Both the position numbers and the translations under genes were made by a program. A stretch of 64,000 nucleotides of DNA from Eutreptiella sp. 'Long Island Sound 2002' (taxonomy: Eukaryota > Euglenozoa > Euglenophyceae > Eutreptiales > Eutreptiaceae): positions 46,616,429 to 46,680,428 of the forward strand of contig OZ038393.1 of NCBI GenBank assembly GCA_964036045.1. Reading direction: 5' to 3'. Below the pieces are notes generated by a model that was not told where the DNA came from, searched no databases, and saw nothing but the letters and a program-made list of their open reading frames with translations. Numbering within the stretch: position 1 is the stretch's first letter; each line of letters begins with the position of its first letter. Below, in pieces: positions 1 to 12,600 of the stretch.

Positions 1-1269
1 CCCGGCGGATGTCTTTACACGTTGCAATGGGGTACGCCCAACATCTCTCCGCCCCTAGCTGCCCAATTTCTGTGCTGGCACCAGAAGGCCGTGGGAACAT
101 ACCCAGCGCCAACGCTCAGGTACGGATTTTGTCTGTCTACCGACCTACTACACGGAGGCATGGCCTACAGCTATCAGGCATAAAAACGCGTGTTTGCTAA
201 GCGGCCCAAACCTGCACTACCACGGCCGGTGCCCAGCAAGCGGGCGGATAAAATCTCACAAAAAAGGCGGGACAGTGACAAACACAGTGTCTGGCCTACA
301 CACTCCATTGCGGCACGAGCATCCGAAGGATGAGCAAGCACTGCCGTACTCTTACCCTCACCCAAGCGTGCCACAACTGCACTCACACGGTACTTGTTGG
401 CGGTCATGATGATGCAGGAGGCCCTTCACCCGGGATCTTCGCGAGCCGAATGTCCCGCGGGCGATCCCGCAAAACGCGTTAGGAATTTGTTCGCAGAAAT
501 GTAGGTATATACGAAGAGAAACTTGCACTTTTTGCTGGCGGATGTCAATATTCATATCCAGACCAGCATTGTGATTTCGAAAAGGATAGATTGGACTTGA
601 TTCCTGATCCATGTCTTCTCACTTCCTTCTTCGTCGCCCGCCGTGGCGCCAGAAGCGAGAACAAAATAACAAGACAAGTAAAACAGAGCGAAAAAACTTA
701 CCAAATAGCTCAAAATAGAGCTAATTGGCATAAAAAACGCTTAGGGAAAAAGTGCGCGGCCAAACACGTTAAAACACGACGCGGAAATTTTATAGCCAAA
801 ATACATAAACAAATAGCGCCGTAAGCAACGTAAAGATAATGCCAGCATGACGATGTCCCCTTCGTAGTTCTTTGAGCCCATACGTAGAGGAAAATGCATC
901 ACGAGCAGCGGGTAAGACTTGAAAATGTTGTCTAAGCCGCCGCCTCCCTTTGCCCTGCTTGCTTTCATTTTCTTTCCTTCTCCATGCACCTACATCCGTG
1001 CCCTGGTGCCCCTCCTAACCTTTGTTTCGTTCGTGTAGGCGGCTGCCCCGGGAGAAAGGCGGTCAACCCCTTGCAAACAAGAAAAGCAAACACAGCCCGA
1101 TACAGTCGCCAACAACAAATGTAGAACATCACCAAAGGCCGGCAACCCGTGAGTTGACACAAACATGGTTTGGTCTTGCGGCACGCATGTCTGTTAGGCT
1201 GAGCATAATTTTGCTTAATTTTGCGAAACAAAAAATAGTTTTCACATGTTTTGCAGTGGCTTTAAAAGG
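1..1269. other. Anonymous DNA, no gene recognised
   Basis: I see no domain, RNA gene or element end here. Open frames are short and overlap on both strands without family resemblance. The part from about 640 to 960 is relatively A-rich. Confidence 0.5.
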
Positions 1270-2340
1270 AAGACACAGCAAACGAACACACGCGGCCAGA
1301 CAAAACAGACGGCACGGCACGACAGCACAGCGCCACTCGGACGCATAGGACCACAAAACACAGTGCAGAGGAGCACGGCACCACGACAAACCACCACCAA
1401 TAACCGGGCAGCGGGCCACGCGACTAGCTAGGGAAACGAGCGACAAAGCACGCCACCTAAACACAACATCAAACAAACAAACCTAGCACCAAACACTTGG
1501 AAACAATAGGCAACAGCACACGGCACCAGCCAACGTCAACGAGGAAACGGAGCACCACACAGCACGAAACGACGAAGACATCAGCACAATGCACGACAAG
1601 CGGCACAACAGAACAACACAGCACCGGACCCCAGGAAAGAAGGACAACAATGGGCAACCACAAGGGGACAGCCAACAGCAACAGGCCCGATGACAGCAAC
1701 AGTAGCGGGGGGGCAGGGCAATGCAAGACTACTCGACACAACGAGCAAAGCGCAGCACGACGCAGTGGACCAAACGAACAGACGACACGGGGCACCTTCA
1801 CACCACCGAGCACCAAAGAAGCACCACAACACACAACAACGCACCACAGCACCACACATGGCGAAATACCGCGCAAAACACGACCGCACAGCAAGGAACC
1901 GCACAACAACAACAAAAACGGCGCAACCAACGCCAACCGGAGACGAAGAGGACAAAACCAACAGCACAACACGACAGCACAACAAACAGCAAGGCACCCG
2001 CACAGCACCACGGCACAGCACACAAAAACACCGGGACCCACACAAAACTGCCCACACCTGACCGCAGCAGCAAACAACAAGATGCGGGACTCCGCACAAC
2101 ACCAGGAGCAGCCGCCGGGGAGGGGGGGGCACAGCCCAAGCACACAACGCACATACCATACAAAAGGCCGCTGCCAGAGGCAGGAAAAGAAACCCAACCA
2201 AACAGTGCAAAGGCCAAAAGGCAGGGAGGGGCGGGAACCACCGGACAGCGGGGCCACCAAAAAAAACAACAACGGGGGGCGGGCAACCACAAAGAGCCGA
2301 GGCCCAGAGCACCCAGGGCTAGAAACAACGGAAAAGCTGA
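1270..2340. other. T-depleted strand-asymmetric block
   Basis: The plus strand is built almost wholly of A, C and G. Positions 1868-2048 contain no T at all (181 bases). Because stop codons need T, several plus frames are open at once, and the minus frames encode implausible Cys/Leu/Val/Pro-rich strings. I therefore do not call a protein. The block ends where the inverted LINE 3' end begins. LINE B at 47735-49500 is also T-poor, so this could be a diverged relative of that sequence, but I cannot align the two by eye. Confidence 0.6.
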
Positions 2341-3300
2341 GTGGGTAAGTAGTAAGGAAGGACGGTTGCATTCGCACCCCCATCGATCGTTTCCTTGCTT
2401 GTTTTGCATGCTAGCCGCCTCCGGCAGGAAGGCGAGCTCTCCACCATCAGTTCCCATGGCGACCTCCGTGTCACCTCATGGGCAGGATTTCCAATCACAT
2501 TCCCTTGGGGCGTGACCGGCGGTAGGTCTCTTTCAGTTGCTGCCCCCAAGCATGCTCCATCTAGTCCCTTGTGTAGGGATACTCCGGCCTTCCCCGAGCC
2601 AGCACAGCCTTTAGGGTGCCCGTAGGCTGGATCCCCATGGAAAGCCGTCGCCAACGGCGCAGCATTGCTCTCAACCGCATTCCACCACTCCCCATCCCTC
2701 ACCGAACGGAGTACCCACTGAGCTCCCGGATGCACTTGGTTGACATCCATCCGCGGCTGGAGGCAAAGGGTCGACCGTTTCCATGTTCCCCCGGGTTATG
2801 CTCATGCGTGAACCTACGTGTACTCAAGTCATTGACCCGGGGGCCACAGGGTCAACCCTCACCCCGCGAACACCTCACGGCCGTCCCAGAGTTCATGGCA
2901 TTTTTCCCACTTCTTGTGGTTAGGCTCCTGATGGTTGGCCCATGGTTCACCACTCCATCGCAACTGTTTTCCCAATCCCATGGGGCTGTTGTTCGGCCGT
3001 TGCCACACCCACCCCTTACCCGGCCCCATAACCTCATCCCATCCCTCATCCCGTGTTTTTACCCCACCGGGCCACCAGCAACCGGATGGCGCGGGCCCAC
3101 AGGCTCCTCATCCATCCCGGGACCGTTTCATTCTCCTTGCACGGGTCGCTCGTATTCCCTCCCCTTTTCCCGTTCTTTCCCCTACCTGACCCCGGATGTG
3201 CCCAGGACCGGGCAACAGGTCACATTTCCCAGGCCATGGCCCCGCCTACCATTCCTTGACCCGTCACTTCATCCCGTCCCTCATCCCGCATTTATGACGG
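2341..3300 (-). mobile_element. 5'-truncated copy of the LINE B 3' end
   Basis: Read on the minus strand, this segment matches the 3' untranslated end of LINE B at about 49700-50808. It contains one copy of the repeat unit with the GACCCGTGC, CGGTCCC.GGATGGATGAGGA and GGTGGGGTA.AAACA motifs, then the block ending in GGCGGAGAGCTCGCC-type sequence. It ends at about 2344-2357 in a degenerate CTTA tail. No coding sequence remains. This is the usual form of a 5'-truncated LINE insertion. Target duplications were not found. Confidence 0.65.
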
Positions 3301-5511
3301 GCTCCCTAATGAATGACACCTAAAACCGCACATATGTTTCGATTAGAATATCCATCAAAGGCATTGTCTCACCCAGCTGTCTCATGCATGCTACAAACTT
3401 ACCACTTTTGTGCACATCTTTCCCCTGTGCACCTCACATGTGGCAGCCACATGTGCCATGTCACTCACTATCAAGTCACCAAAATATGTTTCAAAATGGC
3501 CATCATAGGGCTACAAGATTTGGAATATACCAAAATTGTCAATCCATCGTCACGTTACATATCTACAAAGTGGTGGAGCACAACACCCGCTACATGGCAC
3601 CATGCCGTGACATATGTCTATTCAACGATGGTAAGTGTACTTCGGACCTTTCTGGTTGTCGCCTTTTAAAATGAGCTGTAACATACATGTGCTGCGGTAA
3701 TGGAGGTTACTTCATTCAGCCTATAGTGGTGGGTGCGATGTACCTCGAAGATAGGCTGACACTTAGGCAATCAGGCCCATGGCGCAGTAGCCAAACATAC
3801 GAAAACAGAAGGGGGGATTTGTTGTCCGTGCAAAACACGGCACCAGGAGTGAGGAGGGTCCCCGCTGCAGGGCAGGATATGGCTAAATGGCAATGCAAGC
3901 GGCCGAATACCTTTAGCTTGGCCATTCCAACCCCGTTTCCCCGCTGCGGCGAGCATGACACCACCCCCTACGCCTCGAATATCAACAATGGTGGTCAAAG
4001 CAGACACCAAAAACTTTGCGCCATATCCATTCTCATGCTCGCAACGGTGTTGCGACTGGACCACATCGCACCCCAGTCCCCCCAGTCCAATCCCCGGCCC
4101 AAAAATATGAAATCCAGGTGACAACATAATGGCCGAACAAGTAACCACCCATGGTTGGGATGGTTAGCTTGGACGAAATAATGTTTGTGCAAAAGTTTGG
4201 ACATACACTCTTAAAACCTAGGGGTAGGCTAACAGAATACGCCCAACAAAAAGGCATACATTGACCAAGCTTGATGACCGGCCTTGCTTTTAATCTAAAC
4301 AAGGTAATTTAGAATCAATTACAAGGGCCATGAGACTTCTTCCATTTGATGTCAATGATCTCTCTCTACCATCGCGCATCACCTGGTGCATTCACTGACG
4401 GCCGGCTGTACCCTTCATGAGCAATTGTGCTGTTGGGTTGCAAAAACAGCTCTGAGCACTCCGATGTAGAACGCCAACTGATGAACAACCACATGCACCA
4501 ATTACTTGCTGGTGCTGAATGTGGGAAATTGTTTGCTTTGCTGTTCAGTGTTCCTGGGCATAGATGCATCTACCAGATTTTGTTCTCAATGTCACCAGCT
4601 CATAACTGATTGTGCAATTCACTATCTTTGGTGTGGCTGCAGCCTGCACCAGTGGAGAAAATACCAATTCTGTAGCCCTCTCCGGGGCCCCACTGCAACC
4701 ATCATTTCATGGGGAATAGAGCACGAAAAGGGGCCCTAATAACTCTGCTGGGATACAACCATTGGGCACCAAGATCAAAAGCTGGCACACAACAACTTGT
4801 TTTCAACTACACATTTTAAGGGAAACCAGGAAGAGGAATGGTTAGGAATGGAAATCGAAGGAAACGAAAAATGTGAAACCAAAAAGCAAAACACCCAAAA
4901 GCGTATACAACCAGTGTGGTACATGTAATTCTCGAGAACTTTCGAGTTCAGCATTCAGGGATGTGGTTTGGCAGACAAAATGCTGGTCTCTTTCAGCCGC
5001 AAATTAGATCGTTGGCGCCAAAGAAACTGCACCGCTCTGGCCCGGATACGGAATGGGAACATTCCACGTCCAGAATGGATGCACGCTGTCCTTCTTGCAA
5101 CAAAAAAAAATACACATATGTCCACACAGAGATGAACTTAAACACGATTGCGTACTGTCGAACACGAGGTTCGGTGCGTGCACAAAAGGATTTGTCCCGA
5201 CCAAACTACGGAGATAAGACCGCAACTATCTTGAATTCCAACTTACACTGCTGTTCTCCTACAGTCTCGCAGTAGACCAAAGTATCCTCAGAGGGTCAGG
5301 CAGTAGTACTGTTCGACTCATTGCTGAGACATCAATTGGGTGGGAAAACATCTTGGTGCATGCCGGCAGGCTAAGTCATTTCGGTATCGCAGTTCGTTTC
5401 TGCGCGCCAATCCAATGCAATCGCAGCGGAACCTCAGGGGCACTCACTCGCAAGCAGAGCACGCAAGAATCTCAAACCATCCTCGTCCGTTAACTTGAGA
5501 GGTGTTTCCGC
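3301..5511. other. Anonymous DNA; 3' flank of the eL40 gene at its right end
   Basis: No domain or RNA gene is recognised. The longest plus frame (3687-4121, 144 codons) resembles nothing I know and overlaps minus frames of similar length. The right end lies immediately downstream of the eL40 stop codon and should include its 3' UTR. Confidence 0.5.
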
Positions 5512-6098
5512 CTACTTCAGCTTCTTTTTCGGCCTTAACTCTGAGGTGTGCCCACATGTCTTTGAACGGCAGTTGTGTGCACGAGGGGGCAGGCGAGCGT
5601 AGCACCTGAACAGAAACAGATCAGTGTCGCAAGTTGGGCCGGAAATGGCCAATCGCAGCCAGGAGGGGAACATACTTTCTGCAAACCAACTTGTCACAGT
5701 TGTACTTCCTGGCCAGAACTTGCAATGAGGGCTCCATCATAACGCCTCCATGTAGACGCATTACCAGGTGAATGGTTGCACCCGCAAGCCCGCCAACAGT
5801 GTTCAGGTCATCCAGCTCCTGACCTGAGGTAGCAATATCCAATGCCACACAGAACTTACGGCACATACAGAATGGTCCAACAAAAACACACCGTCGTAGA
5901 AAAGAGCTTGCTGCGCTTCATCAACTGCGATTTGACCTTTAACCAAGTTCTTCAGGTGACCAACTGTCGAGTCTGGTTCAACCGACAGGTTTAGGACCCT
6001 GCCCGTCAGTCCCTACAAAAGGGTACACGGAGTAGTGGTACAGATACGAAAGAGCATTCAGCGGGGAACGGTCATCTGACCTTAACTCTCAACTCCAT
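5512..6098 (-). CDS. RPL40: Divergent ubiquitin-like domain fused to 60S ribosomal protein eL40
   Basis: Spliced gene. Exons on the minus strand are 6098-6081, 6012-5892, 5823-5676 and 5605-5512. Introns of 68, 68 and 70 nt all obey GT-AG (donors GTCAGA, GTGTGT, GTATGT; acceptors TTTTGTAG, TACCTCAG, TGTTCAG). The exons add to 381 nt, or 126 residues plus TAG. The start ATG has an A-rich AAAATGG context. Residues 1-73 follow ubiquitin from the MELRVKGLTGR start, through SVEPDSTV and LFYDGQELDD, to HLVMRLHGG. Residues 74-126 are eL40, with [15 protein letters not shown], the four zinc cysteines as C94-x2-C97-x10-C108-x4-C113, and the basic RPKKKLK end. In this family a protease cuts after Gly-Gly, releasing eL40 for the large ribosomal subunit. 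Unusual: the ubiquitin part is three residues shorter than normal, has Gln at 48, Arg at 11 and Phe at 44, and lacks a clear K63, so it is unlikely to serve as ordinary chain-forming ubiquitin. This is the only confident host gene in the window. Confidence 0.9.
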
Positions 6099-7562
6099 TT
6101 TCAGAGGATGTGGGATACGCGCACGCGCTAAATCTGTGCCCCCGGACTCCGCGGGCGCGGTTGCAAATTGCTTGCAATTTTGGTCAACGCAAATACAACC
6201 GAGATTTTTCGGAAAGCGGAACTCCCGAACTCTGTTGTCGACAGCGCTGCTGCACTGCTACACACTCCTTTGCTCTGTTGCAAGCTTCCACACATCATTA
6301 AAAACTGGAAGATAATGAGTATGGAGGCACCCGAAAGATCGTGTTCACTTGTGCCAATATGTAGACGAGGGTACTTACTTATTATGCTTTCAATGCTTCC
6401 AAATTTGTGGAAGTGGCATTCACATTCAATAAAACTAGTTTTGAATACCTTTGGACATTCATGAAACCATACTCAAATTTTGCACAAACCATTGCACCTT
6501 AAAGTTGAAATACAATTCAAAAAAAATGTTGGTTAAAGAAATGGCACATCTTTTTTTACCACAAATCCTGTTTTTTGAATGTCGTCTTGTTTTCTACATG
6601 GTTAAAGTGCAATCAGTGATGCACTTAGACTATAGTAATAGTGTTGATTGCCATGCCGAGTTGACTCTTCGTTTTTCGTTTTTTAATGATTGATGTTCTT
6701 CCGCAGAAAAATGTTTTTTGCTTTTGTTATAATTTTTTCGGAAAAAAATTTAAAAAGGTGTACTCCTTGTACGTAAGAGTTTGCACCAGAAATGCGTGTA
6801 GGTCGACCTCCTAAAAATATTTGTTGGACCGAGTCACATATACACACACACACAAACAAACGAATACACAAATACATGAATACACGCACGATACTAATCA
6901 TTGCGTATTGCCTTTTGTGGCGGACCTCACATCAAAGCAAAGCCATAGGCCCTCAATTAGCTTCGCATTAAAAAACAATTTTGCAATTGCTCCTAATGTT
7001 GAAAACTTAGTTTTCGCGCTTCGCAGATCTCTTGACATTCATCAAAAGGGTCAAGTTCAACGTTCGAATCGCTATGCTTTGCAATATTACAAAATGAGTA
7101 GCGAGCAATAGTGTTAATATACAATAGTTGTTTCCGTCATGAAGAGATTACCTCAAGCGGCATTGGCGCATTGTAATCAAAGATGTAAAGCGTGAGATGA
7201 ATCACTCGTAGATGTAAATTCATCATATCATGACAAACATTTCCATGTCCCAAAATGAGCGAACATTATAATGTTCAGAGATGCTTCTATGATAGTCGAT
7301 GCTAACAAAAAGCATGGAAATTACGGACTTTACATACATATGTGTCCATATTGAAGATGTAGTCCATTTAACCAAATGCCGTGGTCCCTTTTTGTTCTTT
7401 TCATCATTGAACGTGCACTCTTTGAGCTCGTGTCCGATGTGCAAACGGCGCTTGGGTTATTCCTTGTACCTCAGTAATGTTGCAACATTTCCGCTAACGA
7501 CGTTAGCATGTTTTTTTAGGTAGCTTGCGTGTACCGTTCTTACTCTCCAAAACTAAGCTTAC
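6099..7562. other. AT-rich intergenic DNA upstream of the eL40 gene
   Basis: This is noticeably more AT-rich than the rest of the window. The part just above 6099 should hold the eL40 promoter and 5' UTR, read leftward, but I cannot pick out a convincing TATA box or initiator. A short CA-rich microsatellite lies at about 6838-6886. No gene is recognised. Confidence 0.5.
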
Positions 7563-7868
7563 ATCGATGTCGTCATCTGAGAGCTGCATCCTTGGAGTGA
7601 TAGGTGCCTTCAAAAAGAAAAAGCGTGAACATTCCTTGTCATGTGCAATATTACATATGTGCCTGTAATCAACTGCATTGACGTCAGCACTGAACACGGA
7701 AATCAATCTCCGCATCCTCAAAACCAAACCAAGATCGGCACAGTCATCAGAAGACCGGTTCATAAAGCAGACAACTTTCTGCAATTCAGCAAGTTCACTT
7801 CTGTTCATCTCAGAAAACAATACGCCAACCAGCATTCGTTCTTCAGCACTAATTTGATTCAGTGCATC
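7563..7868 (-). CDS. Possible 102-codon exon of an unidentified gene
   Basis: A minus-strand open segment of exactly 102 codons is bounded by an acceptor (TTTTCTTAG, just above 7868) and a donor (GTAAGC, just below 7563), in phase 0 at both ends. It begins DALNQISAEERMLVG and ends LSDDDID, with a protein-like mix of hydrophobic and acidic residues and a middle part reading SVFSADVNAVDY. I do not recognise the family. A possible neighbouring exon lies upstream at about 7930-8090. It could be a host gene fragment or chance. The splice-bounded frame is the only support. Confidence 0.3.
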
Positions 7869-9659
7869 CTAAGAAAACCGTGAATACCATTTTTTTCACC
7901 GTTTCCGTGTCAGAAGCAAGTTTTGGTAGGTATTATTAGTATCGAGTGATTCAAAATCGACCGCACGCACACACAGCGAACGGTGTACAGATGGGGACTG
8001 TTTGGAGATGCAGTGGCGGATACAATCACAAAGTTCGATCATGTTTAACAAAGGTGTGAACCGCCCAGGGTTGTGGCTTTTGTCTAGTTTCAATCAAATC
8101 TTGCCCAGGGTGCTGAGTAAGGTTGATATGGCGAAAGTATAAGGGGCCACTCTCTCAGAAACAAGGATACAGGAACCCTCCGCTCTCCCTGGAAGCACTC
8201 AGTGAAATATCTTAGGATTGGCTTTGGAGATGTCTCAAATAAATGGGGGGTCGGGGACACGCGTGAGTTCTTGATAGAACATGATGTCCCATGCATCATG
8301 CATGTCCGGCTGCATGAATGATTCCGGATGCTGCTTGTTCAGATTGTGGGACTTGAAGGTGATAGTACGTGAGGAGTCTACTTCCGGTTGGGGTTGCTGT
8401 GCCGGGGTGTAGAGTTTGGGGGGGTGTTGATGGGGGTCGCCATTGTGGCAACCTCTCCATCACGTTGTGGTTCGTCACTTACAGCAGGGCCCAAGAATCA
8501 GTTTATAGCCTCCTCCGGTATGTTTATAGTTCCCAGTGCATCTTTGAGATCATAACCTGCTACGAGAGGCGCGGGTCCCGAAGCCGGAAAAATGCAGGAG
8601 GTTCGAGATTCCACACGACAAAGGATGTGAGTACGGGGGGAAAACTAAGAGAGAACATGGGACACAAGGGATCGTGTGCCAAGACGGGGAGAGTGTACCA
8701 TCTTCGTTGCCTAGGGCTGTGGTGGAACAACCAATGGTTTTGTAACTGACCGTTGTACGGTGTGCCTCATGTGATCGAGGTGAGGGGGAGCGAACATGGA
8801 TATGGGAGGTAGAGATGAAAGCCTCACAGACTTGGTTATACCAGGGGAGGGTATTAGCAGGGTGTTCCCTCTGCGCCAATGGCAGCCTGGAATTGGTGCA
8901 CACCTGGTCGGACGTCAAGTCAATTGCTTGGTCGTGACCGTGGCTCCTAAAAAGGGTAGACAGTGCTGGGCTCACTACGGGCGCCAGGGTTTGCCCATAG
9001 TCCGTTTTACGAGAGGCATTCCTATGAGAGTGGATTTGGTTCGCGGGAATCGTGCAGGTTTGCTCAGAACCCGGTGGCCATCGGGGCAGCTGGGAGGTCT
9101 GTAGTTCTGGTCAATTCTCAATGCGGAATAAGTGAAAAAGCAACCCGAGGCTCCCAAATATCCTCCTTTCCACGCCAACAGTTTGGGGTCGAAAAACATA
9201 CTGCGTTGTTAGGCAGCGAGACACTTACCTCGTAAGCAACCAAAGGCATCTTGTGTCTGGCCCCTGCAATGGAATGGAGGAGGTGATCGTTTTCGCCGAG
9301 GTCAGCAGTATGGATGTGAACTTTTGTTGGCCACCGGGGGCTCTCACAAGGGGTATAGAAACCCGATACCGTACGTTCTTTTGGAGTTCTGTGTGAACTG
9401 GGCTGTGATGGGTTTAGCATCGGGAGAGGGTGACATACTTCTCAAATTCTCAATGAGGATTGGTTCTCTCTTTGCGCATCAAGGGTGGTGTGGCCGTGGG
9501 TACGCCTTTCTATATGCAGTCCTTGGACCATAGCTGTTGGTGACGGGGGTAGGGAGTGACAAAGGACTTGTCCAAGTTCGAAAAATGCAATTGGGTAGAA
9601 TCCCAAATTCCGGTGCACGAGGCCACAGCCCTGGGGGGGTAACATACTCCACATGCGTG
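7869..9659. other. Anonymous DNA beside LINE copy M1
   Basis: No endonuclease, reverse transcriptase or other domain could be recognised on either strand. The motif GTGACATAC or GTAACATAC recurs at about 9430, 9637 and 9842, the last lying inside M1. If M1 had an ORF2 it should lie here (minus strand), but I see no GDFN or YADD-type motif. The element is therefore either truncated or too decayed to read. Confidence 0.4.
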
Positions 9660-12600
9660 AGGTGCAGCATGGTTGTGACATTTCGCATCCAGTGTGACAG
9701 TAGGCGTCGTAGAGCGAAGAACGGGGACTCTCTCTGGGACGTGCTTCACATCTTCTTGGTCCCGAGGACAGCAGCTGACGAAAGGGAGACTGAAAGTGCT
9801 AGAACCCGGAGGCTGGGCGCAAGAAGCCGTGATAGTGGAAGGGTAACATACTTCAGGGTTACGGGGTGAAGCATGACCGGGGCTGTGTACTGTCAGGGTG
9901 AGTACATTCTCAAAAGCATAAGTGGTAGAAGCGGAGTTCGCCAGGGAATCGGCCGTGCCACAGTGGCCATTGAAAGAAACACTGAAAACACGGAATTCAT
10001 GTAGGCACCGAGTCGGTTTTTCCAGGGCGGGAGATAGTGACACATGGCACGTGTACCGATATGCTTGCCCTCAAAATTGTTCATTGAGAACGTGACGTGG
10101 AGGGACATTGCGGAAGATAAGAGATGTGCGCTGAGAGCGGGTGAACTTTTCCCCATCAACTTTTTCTTCCATGCGTGACGGAATTCCTTGTTTCCATCTT
10201 TGTAAGCCTTCACCTGCGATCGCTATAGCCACGCATTGTCTATGGTACAGCGTGGTCTTGGGAAGGTCCGGGCCGTCAGGGGGTACGAACACGATGGGGA
10301 CCGAGCCATGTAGCCCAATAGTGACTACCCTCTTGCCGAAAAGGGGGTTTTGGAGGCGTTCCCCCACCCCCAACCGTGAGTCAAACACAGCAACGGTGCA
10401 TTGATTGAGCGTGTGGTCTAATCCACTATTCAACAAGAGGTGGGCCGCCACGTGGTGTGCCTCAACTAACTACGAAGGGATAGGTGTTGTGGGCTGAATG
10501 TTTTCACCTTTGTGGTCGAACTCAGACCCGAAGTGTTTGAGCTTTCTCCTCGTGGATGTGTCCCACACAAAGTTGTCTTCGTTGAGGTGGTTGAGTATGA
10601 TTTCTTCTTGTTCGTGTTCAAGCATGTCCTCGTGTACAAGCAATCCTGGTATTTCTTTGGCGAATCATGCTCAATGGCCTGAGGAGACAAAATGTTGGTC
10701 CGTTGTTGTGCGGAGAGAGGTTGTTTTTGCAAGCATTCATCCGCTTCAATGAGTGCAGAGACGAAAGCCTTGGACCCTAATTCCATGCCCGCTAGCATGA
10801 GGCGCCGATGCATCGGTGCCGGCTTAATTTTTTCAATCCATGATGATTGCCAAAGTTGATTAGGGTTGGCACACACTATGGTTGTCATTAACATTGAGGA
10901 GAGATGAGACGAGGCCAACGAATCGGCACACTGGTATTCCGCTCTATAGACATGACCCTAGTATGTTGGGTCCATTGCCTTGTGCCAATTTTTGAACGCC
11001 CCGAACAGGGCCGCCACTACTTTGGCGTGAAGCTCACGCTCGATAGGGGGCGTTCTCACTTCGAATGAGCATTGGGTTGGGGGTTCGCTCCAAGTGTGCG
11101 GTGCGATTTGCTTGGCGTTATCTTGTGGCTTGCTGTTCGTGGTTGCATTACTCGACCAACACCTGACCAATTGTGCTTCACTTCCATAGAAAATGACAAT
11201 GCCATCATTATGGAAGAGATTCCATGCGAATGACTGCAATGGATTGCGGCCGTTGTCGCATGGTACATGAGAAACATCAAGTTTTGCAAGGAGACTATTT
11301 CGTGAACACACAGAGCTTCCTTCCAAGGTGTAAGGAGGCTTTCCATATTCCAAGCGCAATATAGTACACCAAGTCTCGACCGCATCCATTTCCGGATGCT
11401 CTTTGAGTTGCTCTCGCGATGGTTGCAATTGAAAAACATTTCCTTGCTCGAGGTCAGCAACTTTGATTGCAAATAGGGAGCCATTGGATATCCATTCATG
11501 ATCCATAAGCATTTTGAAAAGAAGTTGTGCACGGCTCGTAGGTAGTGTCCACTCGAACCTCAAGTAGGCATCATGGGGCGACATGAGGATAGAGCCTCCA
11601 CCCAAGGGTAGGTTGCTGCTTGGGAATTGGGGGATATATCCTCTTGTCCCAGAGAAAATTGTCGGTTCAAGAATTTTTGCAAACTTCGGAAATTGGTGGA
11701 CAGCCTTTCATCCGGTTGCTTGACGGTGGGTTTTTTCAAATTGGTGTCCATGACAAACCTGTCTTAATAGTAGCTTTGGAGTATCTCTCGTTTAACATCG
11801 AACCGAATGGTGGTGTCAAGGTCTCGAATGTTTTTAGGGATACTCAATCGGTTTAAAGCCCATTGCATGTCAAACCCACCACTACGATAATCAAGGAATG
11901 AAATAGGGTCATTTGCCTTATGATGAGTATCAATGTGAATACTCACATACGGCCTTTCCGGAACGTTTCCCTTACGTAGATTGAAAGAATGGAATGAGTA
12001 CATCATTGGAGCTACACCGTGGTGCACAACCACCTTGTCTACCGCCCATTTCCAATCGATGAATGGACCGCCGGCAAACAAGAAGTGGTTGTGCGCCGTG
12101 GTGTGCCTCTCCTAACATTCCATCGTCGACCAACCACTCATGTGGTAGTCTTGGTTGTCCTTTTTGAGTCAATTGTACGCCGTCTTCAAGGTTTGGCTAT
12201 ACACCTTCGAGGAGTAGACATGGTCGGGTTGATTGCGTTTGTCATTTTGTGGGAAGATGTACCACATAATGTGGTTTTTGAGATAATGCTTGGGATTTTT
12301 CAATGGGTCGTGGGGCGTCGGGATGGAGAGAGCTTTGTGTCTGTCGGGAATGGCCAAGCCGTTGTGTGATCGGTGTAGGTCGTCCTCGTCCCTTCCCATT
12401 TCCCACTTTGCTAACTTGTAGAGGCGTGTTCTAGCCTAGGTAGGAAGAGATAGCTTTTTTCCGTTGATGGTCCTTTTGTTGTCTTCATCGTGTCGATAAT
12501 AGACGAAATCGTTTTATGCCATGTTCTCTGGTATACTCTTGATGTGCTTACTGTGTATGGACGGTGTAGACGGAGGTGCTCTTGTGTTGATAATGGGTGC

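Noticed and set aside
1469-2515. Long overlapping ORFs on both strands (up to 304 codons)
   Set aside because: They arise from T depletion of the plus strand. Several frames are open at once and the translations are low-complexity with no family likeness.
3687-4121. 144-codon plus-strand ORF
   Set aside because: No homology recalled, no splice or start support, and similar-length frames overlap it on the other strand.
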